Part shown: in pieces, positions 55,037 through 63,359 of the stretch
How the letters are laid out: each line of letters starts with the position of its first letter
How positions within the stretch are numbered: position 1 is the stretch's first letter
Origin: Pseudomonas sp. RC10
GTDB taxonomy: Bacteria > Pseudomonadota > Gammaproteobacteria > Pseudomonadales > Pseudomonadaceae
Length of the DNA stretch: 64,000 nucleotides
Assembly (NCBI RefSeq): GCF_038397775.1
Contig: NZ_CP151650.1
Location: forward strand, 558,001 to 622,000
Reading direction: 5' to 3'
Notes under the pieces: generated by a model
What the model saw: only the letters and a program-made list of their open reading frames with translations
Told to the model about the DNA's origin: nothing
Databases searched by the model: none
Program-made: the position numbers and the translations under genes

Positions 55037-55597
55037 ATGAACGTTTCACTGAAAAACGCACGCGGCGCTGTTCTGGCGACCCTGATGGCACTGGCGGCAA
55101 CCCCGGTTTTCGCTTTCAACTTGAACGATGCAGCCAATGCTGTTTCCGGCGCCACCGGCGGCCAACAAAAAGCCACCGCAGCCCCTGAGGCCGCCGGACT
55201 GCTCAACACCCTCGGCACCCAACTGAACGTCACCCCGCAGCAAGCCGTCGGCGGCACCGGCGCACTGCTGGGTCTGGCCAAGAACAAGCTCTCTGGCAAT
55301 GACTACTCGCAACTGAGCCAGTCCGTCCCCGGCCTTGATCAACTCGCCGGCACCTCTGCACTCGGCAGCCTCGGCGGGTTGGGCGGCATGCTCGGCAACT
55401 CCGGCAGCCAATCAGCCGTCAACAACGCACTGGGCAACGTGCAAAGCATGGGCGACGTGACCAAAGCCTTCGGCGCACTGGGCATGGACGGCAACATGGT
55501 CGGTCAGTTCGTCCCGGTGATCCTGCAATACCTGGGTCAGCAAGGCGCAAGCGGCTCGGCGTTGTCAGCGTTGGGTGGGGTGTGGGGGGCGAAGTAG
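55037..55597 (+). CDS. DUF2780 secreted protein
   Basis: A 186-residue protein with signal peptide ending TPVFA before FNLNDAANAV. The mature part is rich in Gly, Ala, Gln and Leu and has GLLNTLGTQLNVTPQQAVGG, the DUF2780 pattern, then a glycine-rich stretch (LGSLGGLGGMLGNSG). Function is unknown. TGTGAGG lies about 10 nt before the ATG. It is divergent from the SigK-like sigma factor. Confidence 0.8.
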   Translation: MNVSLKNARGAVLATLMALAATPVFAFNLNDAANAVSGATGGQQKATAAPEAAGLLNTLGTQLNVTPQQAVGGTGALLGLAKNKLSGNDYSQLSQSVPGLDQLAGTSALGSLGGLGGMLGNSGSQSAVNNALGNVQSMGDVTKAFGALGMDGNMVGQFVPVILQYLGQQGASGSALSALGGVWGAK

Positions 55598-55695
55598 TTG
55601 TCTCTATGCCACCGCGCCTCTACGGCCGGATCTATGGGGCGCACGTAGTCGGGATCATCGGTACAGGCGGCACGCCTTTGTCGCCTGACCGTTCT

Positions 55696-55787
55696 TTCGC
55701 GAATGAATTCGCTCCCACAGTTAAGCCAGCGGCAGGCCTTCATTCCTCCGTTGCACAGACTTCTGTAGGCGCGAATTCAACCGCGAT
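55696..55787. repeat. two REP units after the DUF2780 gene
   Basis: GCGAATGAATTCGCTCCCAC (55699) and a degenerate CTGTAGGCGCGAATTCAACC (55763). They are back to back, unlike the usual facing arrangement. Confidence 0.75.
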
Positions 55788-55820
55788 CGGGTGGTGGGTT
55801 CGGTAAATGTCTATCGACCT

Positions 55821-56714
55821 TCAACTCTGTGATCGATCCCCACGCAACTCAGCAATCCTCGCGTTTTTCTCGGTCCACAGCCGGTTCACCCAGTCCTGCA
55901 CGTATTCGCGAAACACCGGGTCGTTTTCGTAATCGCCTCGCCACAGGGCGGGGTCGAGTTCGCGGGTTTTGATGTCGATGATGACCCTTGGCACTTGCCC
56001 TGAGATCAAGTCCCAAAAACCGGGAATGCGGTCGCCGGGGTACACGACGGTGACGTCCAGCACGGCGTCCAGCTGTTCACCCATCGCGGCCAGCACGAAG
56101 GCTACGCCACCGGCCTTGGGGCGGAGCAGGTAGGAGTGGGGCGATGCCTGTTCCGCGTGTTTGGCGGGTGTGAAACGCGTGCCTTCCAGGTAATTCACGA
56201 TGGTGACGGGCTGGCGCTTGTACAGCTCGCAGGCCTCCTTGGTGATTTCCAGGTCTTTGCCTTTCAGCTCGGGATTCTTCGCCAGGAACGCCTTGGTGTA
56301 GCGCTTCATGAACGGGTAGTCGAGCGCCCACCACGCGAGACCGAGAAACGGCACCCAGACCAGCTCTTTCTTGAGAAAGAATTTGAAGAACGGCGTCCGG
56401 CGATTCAACGCCTGCACCAGCGCTGGAATGTCGACCCACGATTGATGATTGCTGATCACCAGATACGACGTGTCGTCGCGCAGGCCCTGGTCGCCGTTGA
56501 TCTCCCAGCGCGTCGGAATGCACAGCTTGAAGATCAGCTTATTGACCTCGGCCCACGTCTCGGCAATCCACATCACCGCCCACGAACAGCGGTCTCGCAT
56601 CTCGCTCTGGAACACCAGTTTCAGTAGCGCGAAGACCATCAATGGCCCGAACAGCACCAGGGTGTTGAGCAGAAGCAGGAGCGTGACAGCAATTCCGGTG
56701 AGCAGGTGACGCAT
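55821..56714 (-). CDS. lysophospholipid-type acyltransferase (YihG/PlsC family)
   Basis: A 297-residue inner-membrane protein. The N-terminal helix is LTGIAVTLLLLLNTLVLFGP. The catalytic HX4D motif is SNHQSWVDIP (His89-like), followed by FFLKKELVWVPFLGLAWWAL and the EGTRFTP motif near residue 176. Homologues such as YihG acylate lysophosphatidic acid. It is a single gene. Confidence 0.88.
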   Translation of the reverse strand: MRHLLTGIAVTLLLLLNTLVLFGPLMVFALLKLVFQSEMRDRCSWAVMWIAETWAEVNKLIFKLCIPTRWEINGDQGLRDDTSYLVISNHQSWVDIPALVQALNRRTPFFKFFLKKELVWVPFLGLAWWALDYPFMKRYTKAFLAKNPELKGKDLEITKEACELYKRQPVTIVNYLEGTRFTPAKHAEQASPHSYLLRPKAGGVAFVLAAMGEQLDAVLDVTVVYPGDRIPGFWDLISGQVPRVIIDIKTRELDPALWRGDYENDPVFREYVQDWVNRLWTEKNARIAELRGDRSQS

Positions 56715-56908
56715 AAATCACTCAGGGTCGAGGGCAGGGGTGGGCATGATAAGCAGCTTGGTTCAGGTAGCCAAATCCGGCCAGCGCTGACAAATGTTTC
56801 ACTCGGTTATCGATAGCCTGACTTCTTTCTTTGTAAGCGAACGAACCCCAAAGTTGCGGTCTAAAATCGGGCTCGTGCAACGCCCACCCATTGCGAGGAA
56901 CCTGTTAC

Positions 56909-57409
56909 GTGAAATCCCTTCTGGCGCTTCTGTCTCTGCTGGCGTTGCCTGTCATGGCCGCCGAACCGACGTTGTACGGTCGCTACGAGTACATTCAGGT
57001 TTCGGAATTCGGCGAAACCTTCAAGGCCAAGATGGACACCGGCGCGCTCACTGCCTCGTTGTCGGCCAAGGATATCGAGCTGTTCAAGCGTGATGGCGAT
57101 GACTGGGTGCGCTTCCGTCTGGCCACCAAAGACGCTGATAACAAGGTCTACGAACACAAGGTGTCGCGCATCAGCCGCATCAAAGGCCGGTCCGATGGCG
57201 ATGATGACGATGAGCCGGTCGATCCGACCAAACGCCCGGTGGTGGACCTGGAGCTTTGCCTCGGCAACGTCAAGCGCACCGTCGAGGTGAACCTGGTGGA
57301 CCGAAGCCATTTCAACTACCCGTTGCTGATCGGCGCCAAGGCCTTGCGTGAATTCGGCGCGGCCGTGAACCCGGCCCGTCGTTACACCGCTGACAAGCCC
57401 GAGTGCTGA
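56909..57409 (+). CDS. retropepsin-like ATP-dependent zinc protease family protein (RimB-like)
   Basis: A 166-residue protein with a signal peptide (VKSLLALLSLLALPVMA) and a retropepsin-like domain holding KMDTGALTASLSA (Asp-Thr-Gly) and PLLIGAKALREF. The family is annotated as a putative ATP-dependent zinc protease, but the fold is aspartic-protease-like. An acidic loop DGDDDDEPVD interrupts it at about residue 97. The GTG at 56909 follows GAGGA by 9 nt and gives a clean signal peptide; an ATG-type extension to 56891 is unlikely. Confidence 0.78.
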   Translation: MKSLLALLSLLALPVMAAEPTLYGRYEYIQVSEFGETFKAKMDTGALTASLSAKDIELFKRDGDDWVRFRLATKDADNKVYEHKVSRISRIKGRSDGDDDDEPVDPTKRPVVDLELCLGNVKRTVEVNLVDRSHFNYPLLIGAKALREFGAAVNPARRYTADKPEC

Positions 57410-57485
57410 TGAAGCCGTAGCGCCGATTGACGTACGGACCTGATATCCGGCACCGTTCCGGCTTTACGCCAAGTGCTCGGATGCC

Positions 57486-58169
57486 ATGCCCCACATTCTG
57501 ATTGTCGAAGATGAAGCCGCCATCGCCGATACCCTCGTCTATGCCTTGCAGGGCGAGGGTTTCACCACCACGTGGCTGGCGCTGGGGCTGGCGGCCGTCG
57601 AGTATCAGCGTGCGACACCTGCCGATCTGGTCATCCTCGACATCGGTTTGCCCGACATCAGCGGCTTCGAAACCTGCAAGCAACTGCGCCGTTTCACCGA
57701 AGTGCCGGTGATGTTTCTGAGTGCTCGCGATGGTGAAATCGACCGGGTGGTGGGGCTTGAAATCGGCGCGGACGATTACGTCGTCAAGCCTTTCAGCCCC
57801 CGGGAAGTCACCGCGCGGGTTCGGGCGATTCTCAAGCGTATGTCACCACGCATCGATCCCTCGGCCTCCAGCAATGGTCATTTTTTGATCGACGCGGATC
57901 GCGTGCTCATCACCTATCGCGGGCAACCGCTTGGCCTCACGCGTCACGAATTTCGGCTGTTGCAGTGCTTGCTGGAACAACCCCAGCGGGTATTCAGTCG
58001 CGAGCAATTGCTCGACGCGTTGGGCGTGCCCAGCGATGCGGGCTATGAGCGCAGCATCGACAGCCACATCAAGAGCGTGCGCGCCAAACTGCGCATGATT
58101 GCGCCCGATGCGGAGCCGATCCAGACCCATCGTGGCTTGGGGTACAGCTACAGCCCGGAGCGCAGCTGA
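57486..58169 (+). CDS. creB: two-component response regulator CreB
   Basis: A 227-residue OmpR-type regulator. The receiver domain has the phosphoacceptor Asp52 in VILDIGLPD and acidic residues VEDE at 8-10. The C-terminal winged helix has LTRHEFRLLQCLLEQPQRVF and HIKSVRAKLR. With creC (overlapping in TGATG) and creD it forms the creBCD system, which in Pseudomonas links cell-wall stress to beta-lactam response and metabolism. Confidence 0.92.
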   Translation: MPHILIVEDEAAIADTLVYALQGEGFTTTWLALGLAAVEYQRATPADLVILDIGLPDISGFETCKQLRRFTEVPVMFLSARDGEIDRVVGLEIGADDYVVKPFSPREVTARVRAILKRMSPRIDPSASSNGHFLIDADRVLITYRGQPLGLTRHEFRLLQCLLEQPQRVFSREQLLDALGVPSDAGYERSIDSHIKSVRAKLRMIAPDAEPIQTHRGLGYSYSPERS

Positions 58170-59584
58170 TGCGCCTGAGCATCCGGATTTTTCTGGTCTA
58201 TGCGCTGTTCATCGGCCTGACCGGCTATTTCGTGCTCAGTACCGTGATGAAGGAAGTCCGTCCCGGCGTTCGTCAGTCCACAGAGGAAACCTTGGTCGAC
58301 ACGGCCAACCTGCTGGCCGAAGTGCTGCGTGAAGACGTCAAGAACGGCACTTTGAGCCAGAGCCATTTCCCCGAGGTGTTGAAGGCCTATGGTCTGCGTC
58401 AGCCCGGCGCGACGATCTGGGGCTTGCCGAAGAATCAGGTCAACAACCGGGTCTACGTGACCGACGCCAAAGGCATCGTGCTGCTCGACTCCAGCGGCGA
58501 AGCGGTGGGGCAGGATTACTCGCGCTGGAACGACGTCTACCTGACCTTGCGAGGCGAGTACGGCGCGCGTTCGACGCGCCTCGATCCACACAATCCGGAC
58601 TCGTCCGTGATGCACGTCGGCGCGCCGATTCGTGACGGCGGCCAGATCATCGGCGTCGTGACCGTCGCCAAACCCAACAGCTCGCTCCAACCCTATGTGG
58701 ACCGGACCGAGCGACGCTTGCTCTGGTACGGCGCGGGGCTGGTGGTGTTGGGGCTGTTATTCGCCGCGCTGCTGTCGGGTTGGCTGAGCCACTCCTTACG
58801 TCGGCTGACGAGCTACGCGCAGTCTGTGAGTGAAGGGCGACGCGCCGAGCTGCCGCATTACCGGGGCGGCGAGTTGGCGCAACTCTCACACGCGGTGGAG
58901 CACATGCGCACACAGCTTGAGGGCAAGGCCTACGTCGAACGGTATGTGCATACGCTGACTCACGAGCTGAAAAGCCCGTTGGCCGCCATTCGTGGGGCAG
59001 CGGAATTGCTCCACGAAGACATGCCGTCCGAGCAACGTCGGCGTTTCATCTGCAATATCGACAACGAGAGCGCACGGATGCAGCAGTTGATCGAGCGGCT
59101 CCTGCACCTGGCGATGGTCGAGCAACGCCAGGCGCTGGAAGAGTCTGTCAGCGTACCTGTTGCGGAATTGATCGATGACGTTCTCGCGGCCCAAAGTGGG
59201 CGCATCGAGCGCAAACGGCTGAAGATCGAGCAGTCGATTGGGCCGGACGTCAGCGTCACGGGCGAACGTTTTCTGTTACGTCAGGCGTTCGCCAATCTGG
59301 CGGAGAACGCGCTGGACTTCACTCCGGGCGAGGGCACATTGCGCTTTTCTGCCGAGCGAGCAGGTGGGCGGCTGCGTGTCAGTCTGTTCAACAGCGCCGA
59401 AGCCATTCCCGACTACGCACTGCCTCGCCTGAGTGAGCGCTTTTATTCACTGCCAAGGCCTGACAGCGGCCGTAAAAGCACGGGGCTTGGACTCAATTTC
59501 GTTGAGGAAGTGGTGCAGCTGCACGGCGGTGAACTGCACATTGGAAATGTTGAAGGCGGCGTTCTGGTGAGCGTTCTTCTGTAG
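58169..59584 (+). CDS. creC: sensor histidine kinase CreC
   Basis: A 471-residue kinase. A membrane helix at 5-25 and another at about 187-205 flank a periplasmic sensing domain; a HAMP linker follows. The phosphoacceptor His265 is in HTLTHELKSPLAAIRG, and the ATP-binding domain has NLAENALDFTPGEG and RKSTGLGLNFVEEVV. It phosphorylates CreB. It overlaps creB by one base. Confidence 0.92.
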   Translation: MRLSIRIFLVYALFIGLTGYFVLSTVMKEVRPGVRQSTEETLVDTANLLAEVLREDVKNGTLSQSHFPEVLKAYGLRQPGATIWGLPKNQVNNRVYVTDAKGIVLLDSSGEAVGQDYSRWNDVYLTLRGEYGARSTRLDPHNPDSSVMHVGAPIRDGGQIIGVVTVAKPNSSLQPYVDRTERRLLWYGAGLVVLGLLFAALLSGWLSHSLRRLTSYAQSVSEGRRAELPHYRGGELAQLSHAVEHMRTQLEGKAYVERYVHTLTHELKSPLAAIRGAAELLHEDMPSEQRRRFICNIDNESARMQQLIERLLHLAMVEQRQALEESVSVPVAELIDDVLAAQSGRIERKRLKIEQSIGPDVSVTGERFLLRQAFANLAENALDFTPGEGTLRFSAERAGGRLRVSLFNSAEAIPDYALPRLSERFYSLPRPDSGRKSTGLGLNFVEEVVQLHGGELHIGNVEGGVLVSVLL

Positions 59585-59671
59585 CCGATCTCCACACAAA
59601 CTCCACATTCACCCCATCATTCCTCCACACGGGCTTCTCACACTCTTCCTATCAAAAACCGGGAGAGTCAC

Positions 59672-61045
59672 ATGAACAAAGGCGTGTCGTTGTACAAACT
59701 GGGGATGATCGGGCTGCTGATGCTGCTCTTGTTGATCCCGCTGATGATGATCAACGGGATCATTCAGGACCGGCAGAGTCGGCGCAATGTTGTGATCCAC
59801 GACATCGCTCGCAGTTCCAGTTATAGCCAGCAACTGACCGGCCCTGTGCTGATCGTGCCGTATCGCAGGACCGTTCAGGCGTCTCGCCGCAGCGAGGTCA
59901 CTCAACAACGTTACGAGGAGCCTGTCGAAGAGCGAGGGCGGCTGTATTTTCTCCCCGATGAATTCACCCTCAACGGCAAGGTGCAGACCGAGGTGCGCGC
60001 TCGGGGTATTTACGAGGCGCGGCTCTACCATGCGACCAACACGATCGCGGGCAATTTCGTTTTGCCTGAACGTTTCGGGTTAGGCGACGAATACAAGAAT
60101 TACCATTTCGACGAGCCGTTCCTGGCGGTGGGTATCAGCGATGTTCGTGGCATCGAAAATGATCTGAAGCTCAACCTTGACGGCAAGACATTCGATTTCG
60201 TGCCCGGCACCGATGTCCCGCTGCTCGGCGAGGGCGTCAGGGTCATGCTGCCGACGGAAAATGGCGCTGAGAAAACGACACTGAGTTTCGCCTTCGACCT
60301 GCGCCTGCAAGGCACCGGGCAGCTTCAGGTCACGCCCGTTGGCAAATCCAGCCGAGTGGAGCTTTCTGCGGATTGGCCGCACCCCAGCTTCATCGGCAAT
60401 TTCCTGCCCAGCGCTCGCAACGTGTCCGACACGAATTTCAATGCCACTTGGGAAACCTCATTCTTCTCAACCAACTTGCAAGACATTCTTAATCGCTGCC
60501 CGGCGTCGAAAATCTGCACTGAGCTCACGTCACGCAGCTTCGGCGTCAGCTTCATCTCGCCGGTCGATCAATACCTCAAGGCAGATCGCTCGATCAAATA
60601 CGCGCTGCTGTTCATCGCGCTGACGTTTGCCGGTTTCCTGCTGTTCGAAGTGCTCAAGGGGTTGGCCGTGCACCCGGTTCAATACGCCCTGGTCGGTGCG
60701 GCGCTGGCGCTGTTTTACCTGCTGCTGTTGTCGCTGTCGGAGCACATCGGCTTTGGAGTCGCCTATCTGATCTCAGCAACGGTCTGCGTCGCGCTCATCA
60801 GCTTTTATGTCTCCCACGTGCTGGGTAGCGTGGCGCATGGGACGGGGTTCGGCATTGGGCTGGGCACGTTGTACGCGCTGCTTTATGGGTTGCTCAGCGC
60901 CGAGGATTACGCACTGCTGATGGGCTCGTTGCTGTTGTTCGGTTTGCTGGTGGTGTTCATGGTGTTGACTCGCAAACTTGATTGGTACGCGATCGCTCAG
61001 CGACCGGCTAAACCTGTCGAACCCGTGCTGGAGGTGGCCAAATGA
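59672..61045 (+). CDS. creD: inner-membrane protein CreD
   Basis: A 457-residue member of the CreD family. It has one N-terminal helix (IGLLMLLLLIPLMMINGI), a large periplasmic domain (residues 40-310) and five or six C-terminal helices (YALLFIALTFAGFLLFEVLK onward). It is the main target of CreBC in other Gammaproteobacteria; its molecular role is not settled. CGGGAGAG lies 7 nt before the ATG. One TTCAC half-site (59608) is visible upstream. Confidence 0.92.
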   Translation: MNKGVSLYKLGMIGLLMLLLLIPLMMINGIIQDRQSRRNVVIHDIARSSSYSQQLTGPVLIVPYRRTVQASRRSEVTQQRYEEPVEERGRLYFLPDEFTLNGKVQTEVRARGIYEARLYHATNTIAGNFVLPERFGLGDEYKNYHFDEPFLAVGISDVRGIENDLKLNLDGKTFDFVPGTDVPLLGEGVRVMLPTENGAEKTTLSFAFDLRLQGTGQLQVTPVGKSSRVELSADWPHPSFIGNFLPSARNVSDTNFNATWETSFFSTNLQDILNRCPASKICTELTSRSFGVSFISPVDQYLKADRSIKYALLFIALTFAGFLLFEVLKGLAVHPVQYALVGAALALFYLLLLSLSEHIGFGVAYLISATVCVALISFYVSHVLGSVAHGTGFGIGLGTLYALLYGLLSAEDYALLMGSLLLFGLLVVFMVLTRKLDWYAIAQRPAKPVEPVLEVAK

Positions 61046-61127
61046 GTCGCTGGTTGGGGTTGCGGGAGGATCAGCGAGTGGGCCGTGGGCTGTCCCTGGA
61101 AATCGGGCGTTGGTTGACGCTGGATAC

Positions 61128-61218
61128 CTGTGGGGGTGAATTTCAACGCGAGAGGCCGGTACAACCGACGGGTTTACGGGCCACGAGCCTTTTTTCGCGA
61201 TTGAACTCGCTGCCGCAG
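61128..61218. repeat. degenerate REP doublet after creD
   Basis: CTGTGGGGGTGAATTTCAAC and TTCGCGATTGAACTCGCTGC facing each other. Both have several changes from the common type. Confidence 0.75.
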
Positions 61219-61241
61219 GGGCCGATTGATCTGCAAAGAGA

Positions 61242-61868
61242 CTAAACGGGTGTCTGGGTCTCCAGCATCGATGGACGCTGGCTGATCTCGTAATACCAGC
61301 TGGCCAGGCGGGGATAGGTGCTGCGCCAGCCCAGGTCGGGTTGGCGGAAGTCCAGATAGCCCAACCCGCTGGCGAGGCTGATCGACGCGATGTCGAAACG
61401 CGCACTCAGCTCAGTTACCGCTTCGGTTTCGAAATAGGAAAGCGATCGGGCGATTTTTTCGCTCTGGTTTTCGAGCCAGTCATTCCACTGTTTCTCCTCG
61501 GGGCGAAGAAAGGTCTCGTAGCGGATCAATACAGCTGCGTCGAGAATAGCGTCGGCCAGTGACGCCAGTGTCAACCGTCGCCAGCGCGACGGGCCTTCGC
61601 GGGGGATCAGCGGGTTACCGACGTGTTGATGGTCCAGATAATCGAGGATCACCCGGCTGTCGTGGATGACGTTGTCGTCGGCGAGGACCAGCGCGGGGAT
61701 TTTGCCGGAAGGGTTGTCGTGACACACCTCGGGATTGGGATTGACGGGCGTGACATTGACCGGCTTGAGGTGGACTCTCCCTGTCTGTCCCGTTTCGTGG
61801 AGCAGAATCAGCACCTTGCGCGAGAACGGCGAGGCCGGGTTGAAATACAGCGTCATGCTGGGGGACAT
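61242..61868 (-). CDS. glutathione S-transferase family protein
   Basis: A 208-residue GST. The thioredoxin-fold N-terminus has YFNPASPFSRKVLILLHE with the catalytic Ser region and PALVLADDNVIHDSRVILDYL with the glutathione-binding Asp-Ser. A helical C-terminal domain follows. Substrate unknown. The ATG at 61868 has AGAGGA 6 nt upstream; in-frame ATGs at 61874 and 61856 are less well placed. Confidence 0.9.
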   Translation of the reverse strand: MSPSMTLYFNPASPFSRKVLILLHETGQTGRVHLKPVNVTPVNPNPEVCHDNPSGKIPALVLADDNVIHDSRVILDYLDHQHVGNPLIPREGPSRWRRLTLASLADAILDAAVLIRYETFLRPEEKQWNDWLENQSEKIARSLSYFETEAVTELSARFDIASISLASGLGYLDFRQPDLGWRSTYPRLASWYYEISQRPSMLETQTPV

Positions 61869-61954
61869 GGACATTCCTCTGAGCGAACTGGCCCTAAGAC
61901 TAGTCAGGGCCAGTGCCCCGCGCAATGTTCGACCGGGTTTCGCTGGATCGGCAG

Positions 61955-62146
61955 TCAAGCCCGTCGCCGCACCATCAATCCCTTGAGGCTCAACCAGGCC
62001 GGAATGCCCATGCCGACCCATGACAGCACGTCCCACGCGCCATCACCCAGCAGCGCGGCGAACAGGCCGGCGGCGGTGAGTGCGGCGATCCATGTCGGTT
62101 TGGCGAAGGTCTTCCAGAAGGCCGAGTGCTTCTTGTGCCGGGTCAT
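61955..62146 (-). CDS. small membrane protein downstream of the PepSY gene
   Basis: A 63-residue protein with two hydrophobic segments (WIAALTAAGLFAALL; WVGMGIPAWLSL) and basic ends. It overlaps the PepSY gene in ATGA and has the strong ribosome binding site GGAGG, so it is real and co-translated. It probably belongs to the iron-reduction/uptake function of the locus; the family is not recognised. Confidence 0.75.
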   Translation of the reverse strand: MTRHKKHSAFWKTFAKPTWIAALTAAGLFAALLGDGAWDVLSWVGMGIPAWLSLKGLMVRRRA

Positions 62147-63276
62147 GCTGCCTCCACTGCCTGATGAACATTGGCCGTTGTCGCCGCTTTACGCCGCACC
62201 CACCACAGGTACACGCCACTGCCCAGCACGATGATGGTCAGCACATCCAGCACGCCCCACAGGATTTTCATCGGCATGCCGCCGTAATCGCCGAAGTGGA
62301 GCGGTTGCGACAGCAGTAGCGCGTCCATGTACCACGGGCTGCTGACGATGGCTGTGACGGTCAGGTCTTTCGCGTCGATCAGCACGGGTGTCAGCAAGTG
62401 CGAGGTCAGGTGCGTGTCGCCCTTCATGAACACTGAGTAGTGGTGCTCGCTGGAAAAGCGCGAGCCGGGAAACGCGATAAACGAAGGCTCAGCGCCCGGC
62501 ACCGTGGTCTTGGCGATGTCCAGTAAGCGCGTGGCGGGCGCGCGGTCGGTCAGCGGCGGGGCGTCCTTGTAGGGCGCGACCATCGCGGCGAGTGAGTCGT
62601 TGCGCCATTGCGCGATCACCAGGTCTGCGCAGGCGTTGAGCACGCCGGTGATGCCGACCACGGAGGCCCACGTCAGGGTCACCACACCAATGAGGTTGTG
62701 CAGATCGAGCCAGCGCACGCGGGTCGATTTGTTCGGGCGCACGGTGGCGAAATCCAGTCGGCGCATGAACGGCGCATACAGCACTACGCCTGAAATAATC
62801 GCTAATACAAAAAGCAGCCCCATGAAGGCGAGTAGCAGCTTTCCGGGCAGCCCGGCGTACATGTCCACATGCAAACGCAGCATCACCATCATGAAACCGC
62901 CGTTGGCTGACGGTGTTTCAACCGCTTCGCCAGTGCGGGCGTCGAGCATGAAGGTATGGGTATCGTTAGGGTCGCCACCCGCCGTCTTGCCCATGTACGC
63001 ATAGATGCCGTTGGGCTCGTCTTCGTCCCAGCCGAAGTATTGGACGACCTCGCCAGGGCGATGGGCTTCGGCGGCTTTTACCAGTTGCTGGAGGTCCATG
63101 CGCGGCGTATCGGCGGGCATTTCCTTGATTTCAGGGGCATCGCCGAGCAGGTGATCGATCTCATGATGAAACACCAGCGGCAGGCCGGTGATCGACAGCA
63201 TCAGCAGAAACAGCGTGCAAATCAGGCTGCTCCACGTGTGGATGAACGACCAGCGGCGGATGGTTTGGCTCTTCAT
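62143..63276 (-). CDS. PepSY-associated membrane protein (siderophore-reductase-like)
   Basis: A 377-residue protein with four membrane helices: ICTLFLLMLSITGLPLVF, LLLAFMGLLFVLAIISGVVL, GVVTLTWASVVGITGVL and ILWGVLDVLTIIVLGSGVYL. Histidines near the helices (HTWSSL, LHNLIG) and a periplasmic part follow the FoxB/PiuB pattern, thought to reduce or release iron from ferri-siderophores. It lies 83 bp after a TonB-dependent receptor. The ATG at 63276 is chosen; a TTG at 63306 would lie inside the terminator. Confidence 0.85.
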   Translation of the reverse strand: MKSQTIRRWSFIHTWSSLICTLFLLMLSITGLPLVFHHEIDHLLGDAPEIKEMPADTPRMDLQQLVKAAEAHRPGEVVQYFGWDEDEPNGIYAYMGKTAGGDPNDTHTFMLDARTGEAVETPSANGGFMMVMLRLHVDMYAGLPGKLLLAFMGLLFVLAIISGVVLYAPFMRRLDFATVRPNKSTRVRWLDLHNLIGVVTLTWASVVGITGVLNACADLVIAQWRNDSLAAMVAPYKDAPPLTDRAPATRLLDIAKTTVPGAEPSFIAFPGSRFSSEHHYSVFMKGDTHLTSHLLTPVLIDAKDLTVTAIVSSPWYMDALLLSQPLHFGDYGGMPMKILWGVLDVLTIIVLGSGVYLWWVRRKAATTANVHQAVEAA

Positions 63277-63307
63277 GGTGCGGGTACCGGGTTTAAGCGA
63301 AAGCAAA

Positions 63308-63333
63308 AGGGCCGCTGTTGCGAGCGGCCCTTG
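63308..63333 (-). terminator. hairpin between receptor and PepSY genes
   Basis: AAGGGCCGCT, loop, AGCGGCCCTT followed by TTGC on the minus strand. It is a partial terminator that may lower expression of the downstream genes. Confidence 0.7.
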
Positions 63334-63359
63334 TTGTACAGTTTCGAGAGTTTAAACGA

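Noticed and set aside
59585..59671. CreB box (TTCAC-N6-TTCAC) upstream of creD
   Set aside because: Only one TTCAC half-site (59608) is present; the second position reads ATTCC. I could not support a full site.
61042..61245. 67-codon frame overlapping the creD stop
   Set aside because: Half of it is a degenerate REP pair, it has no family resemblance, and REP-encoded frames are common artefacts.
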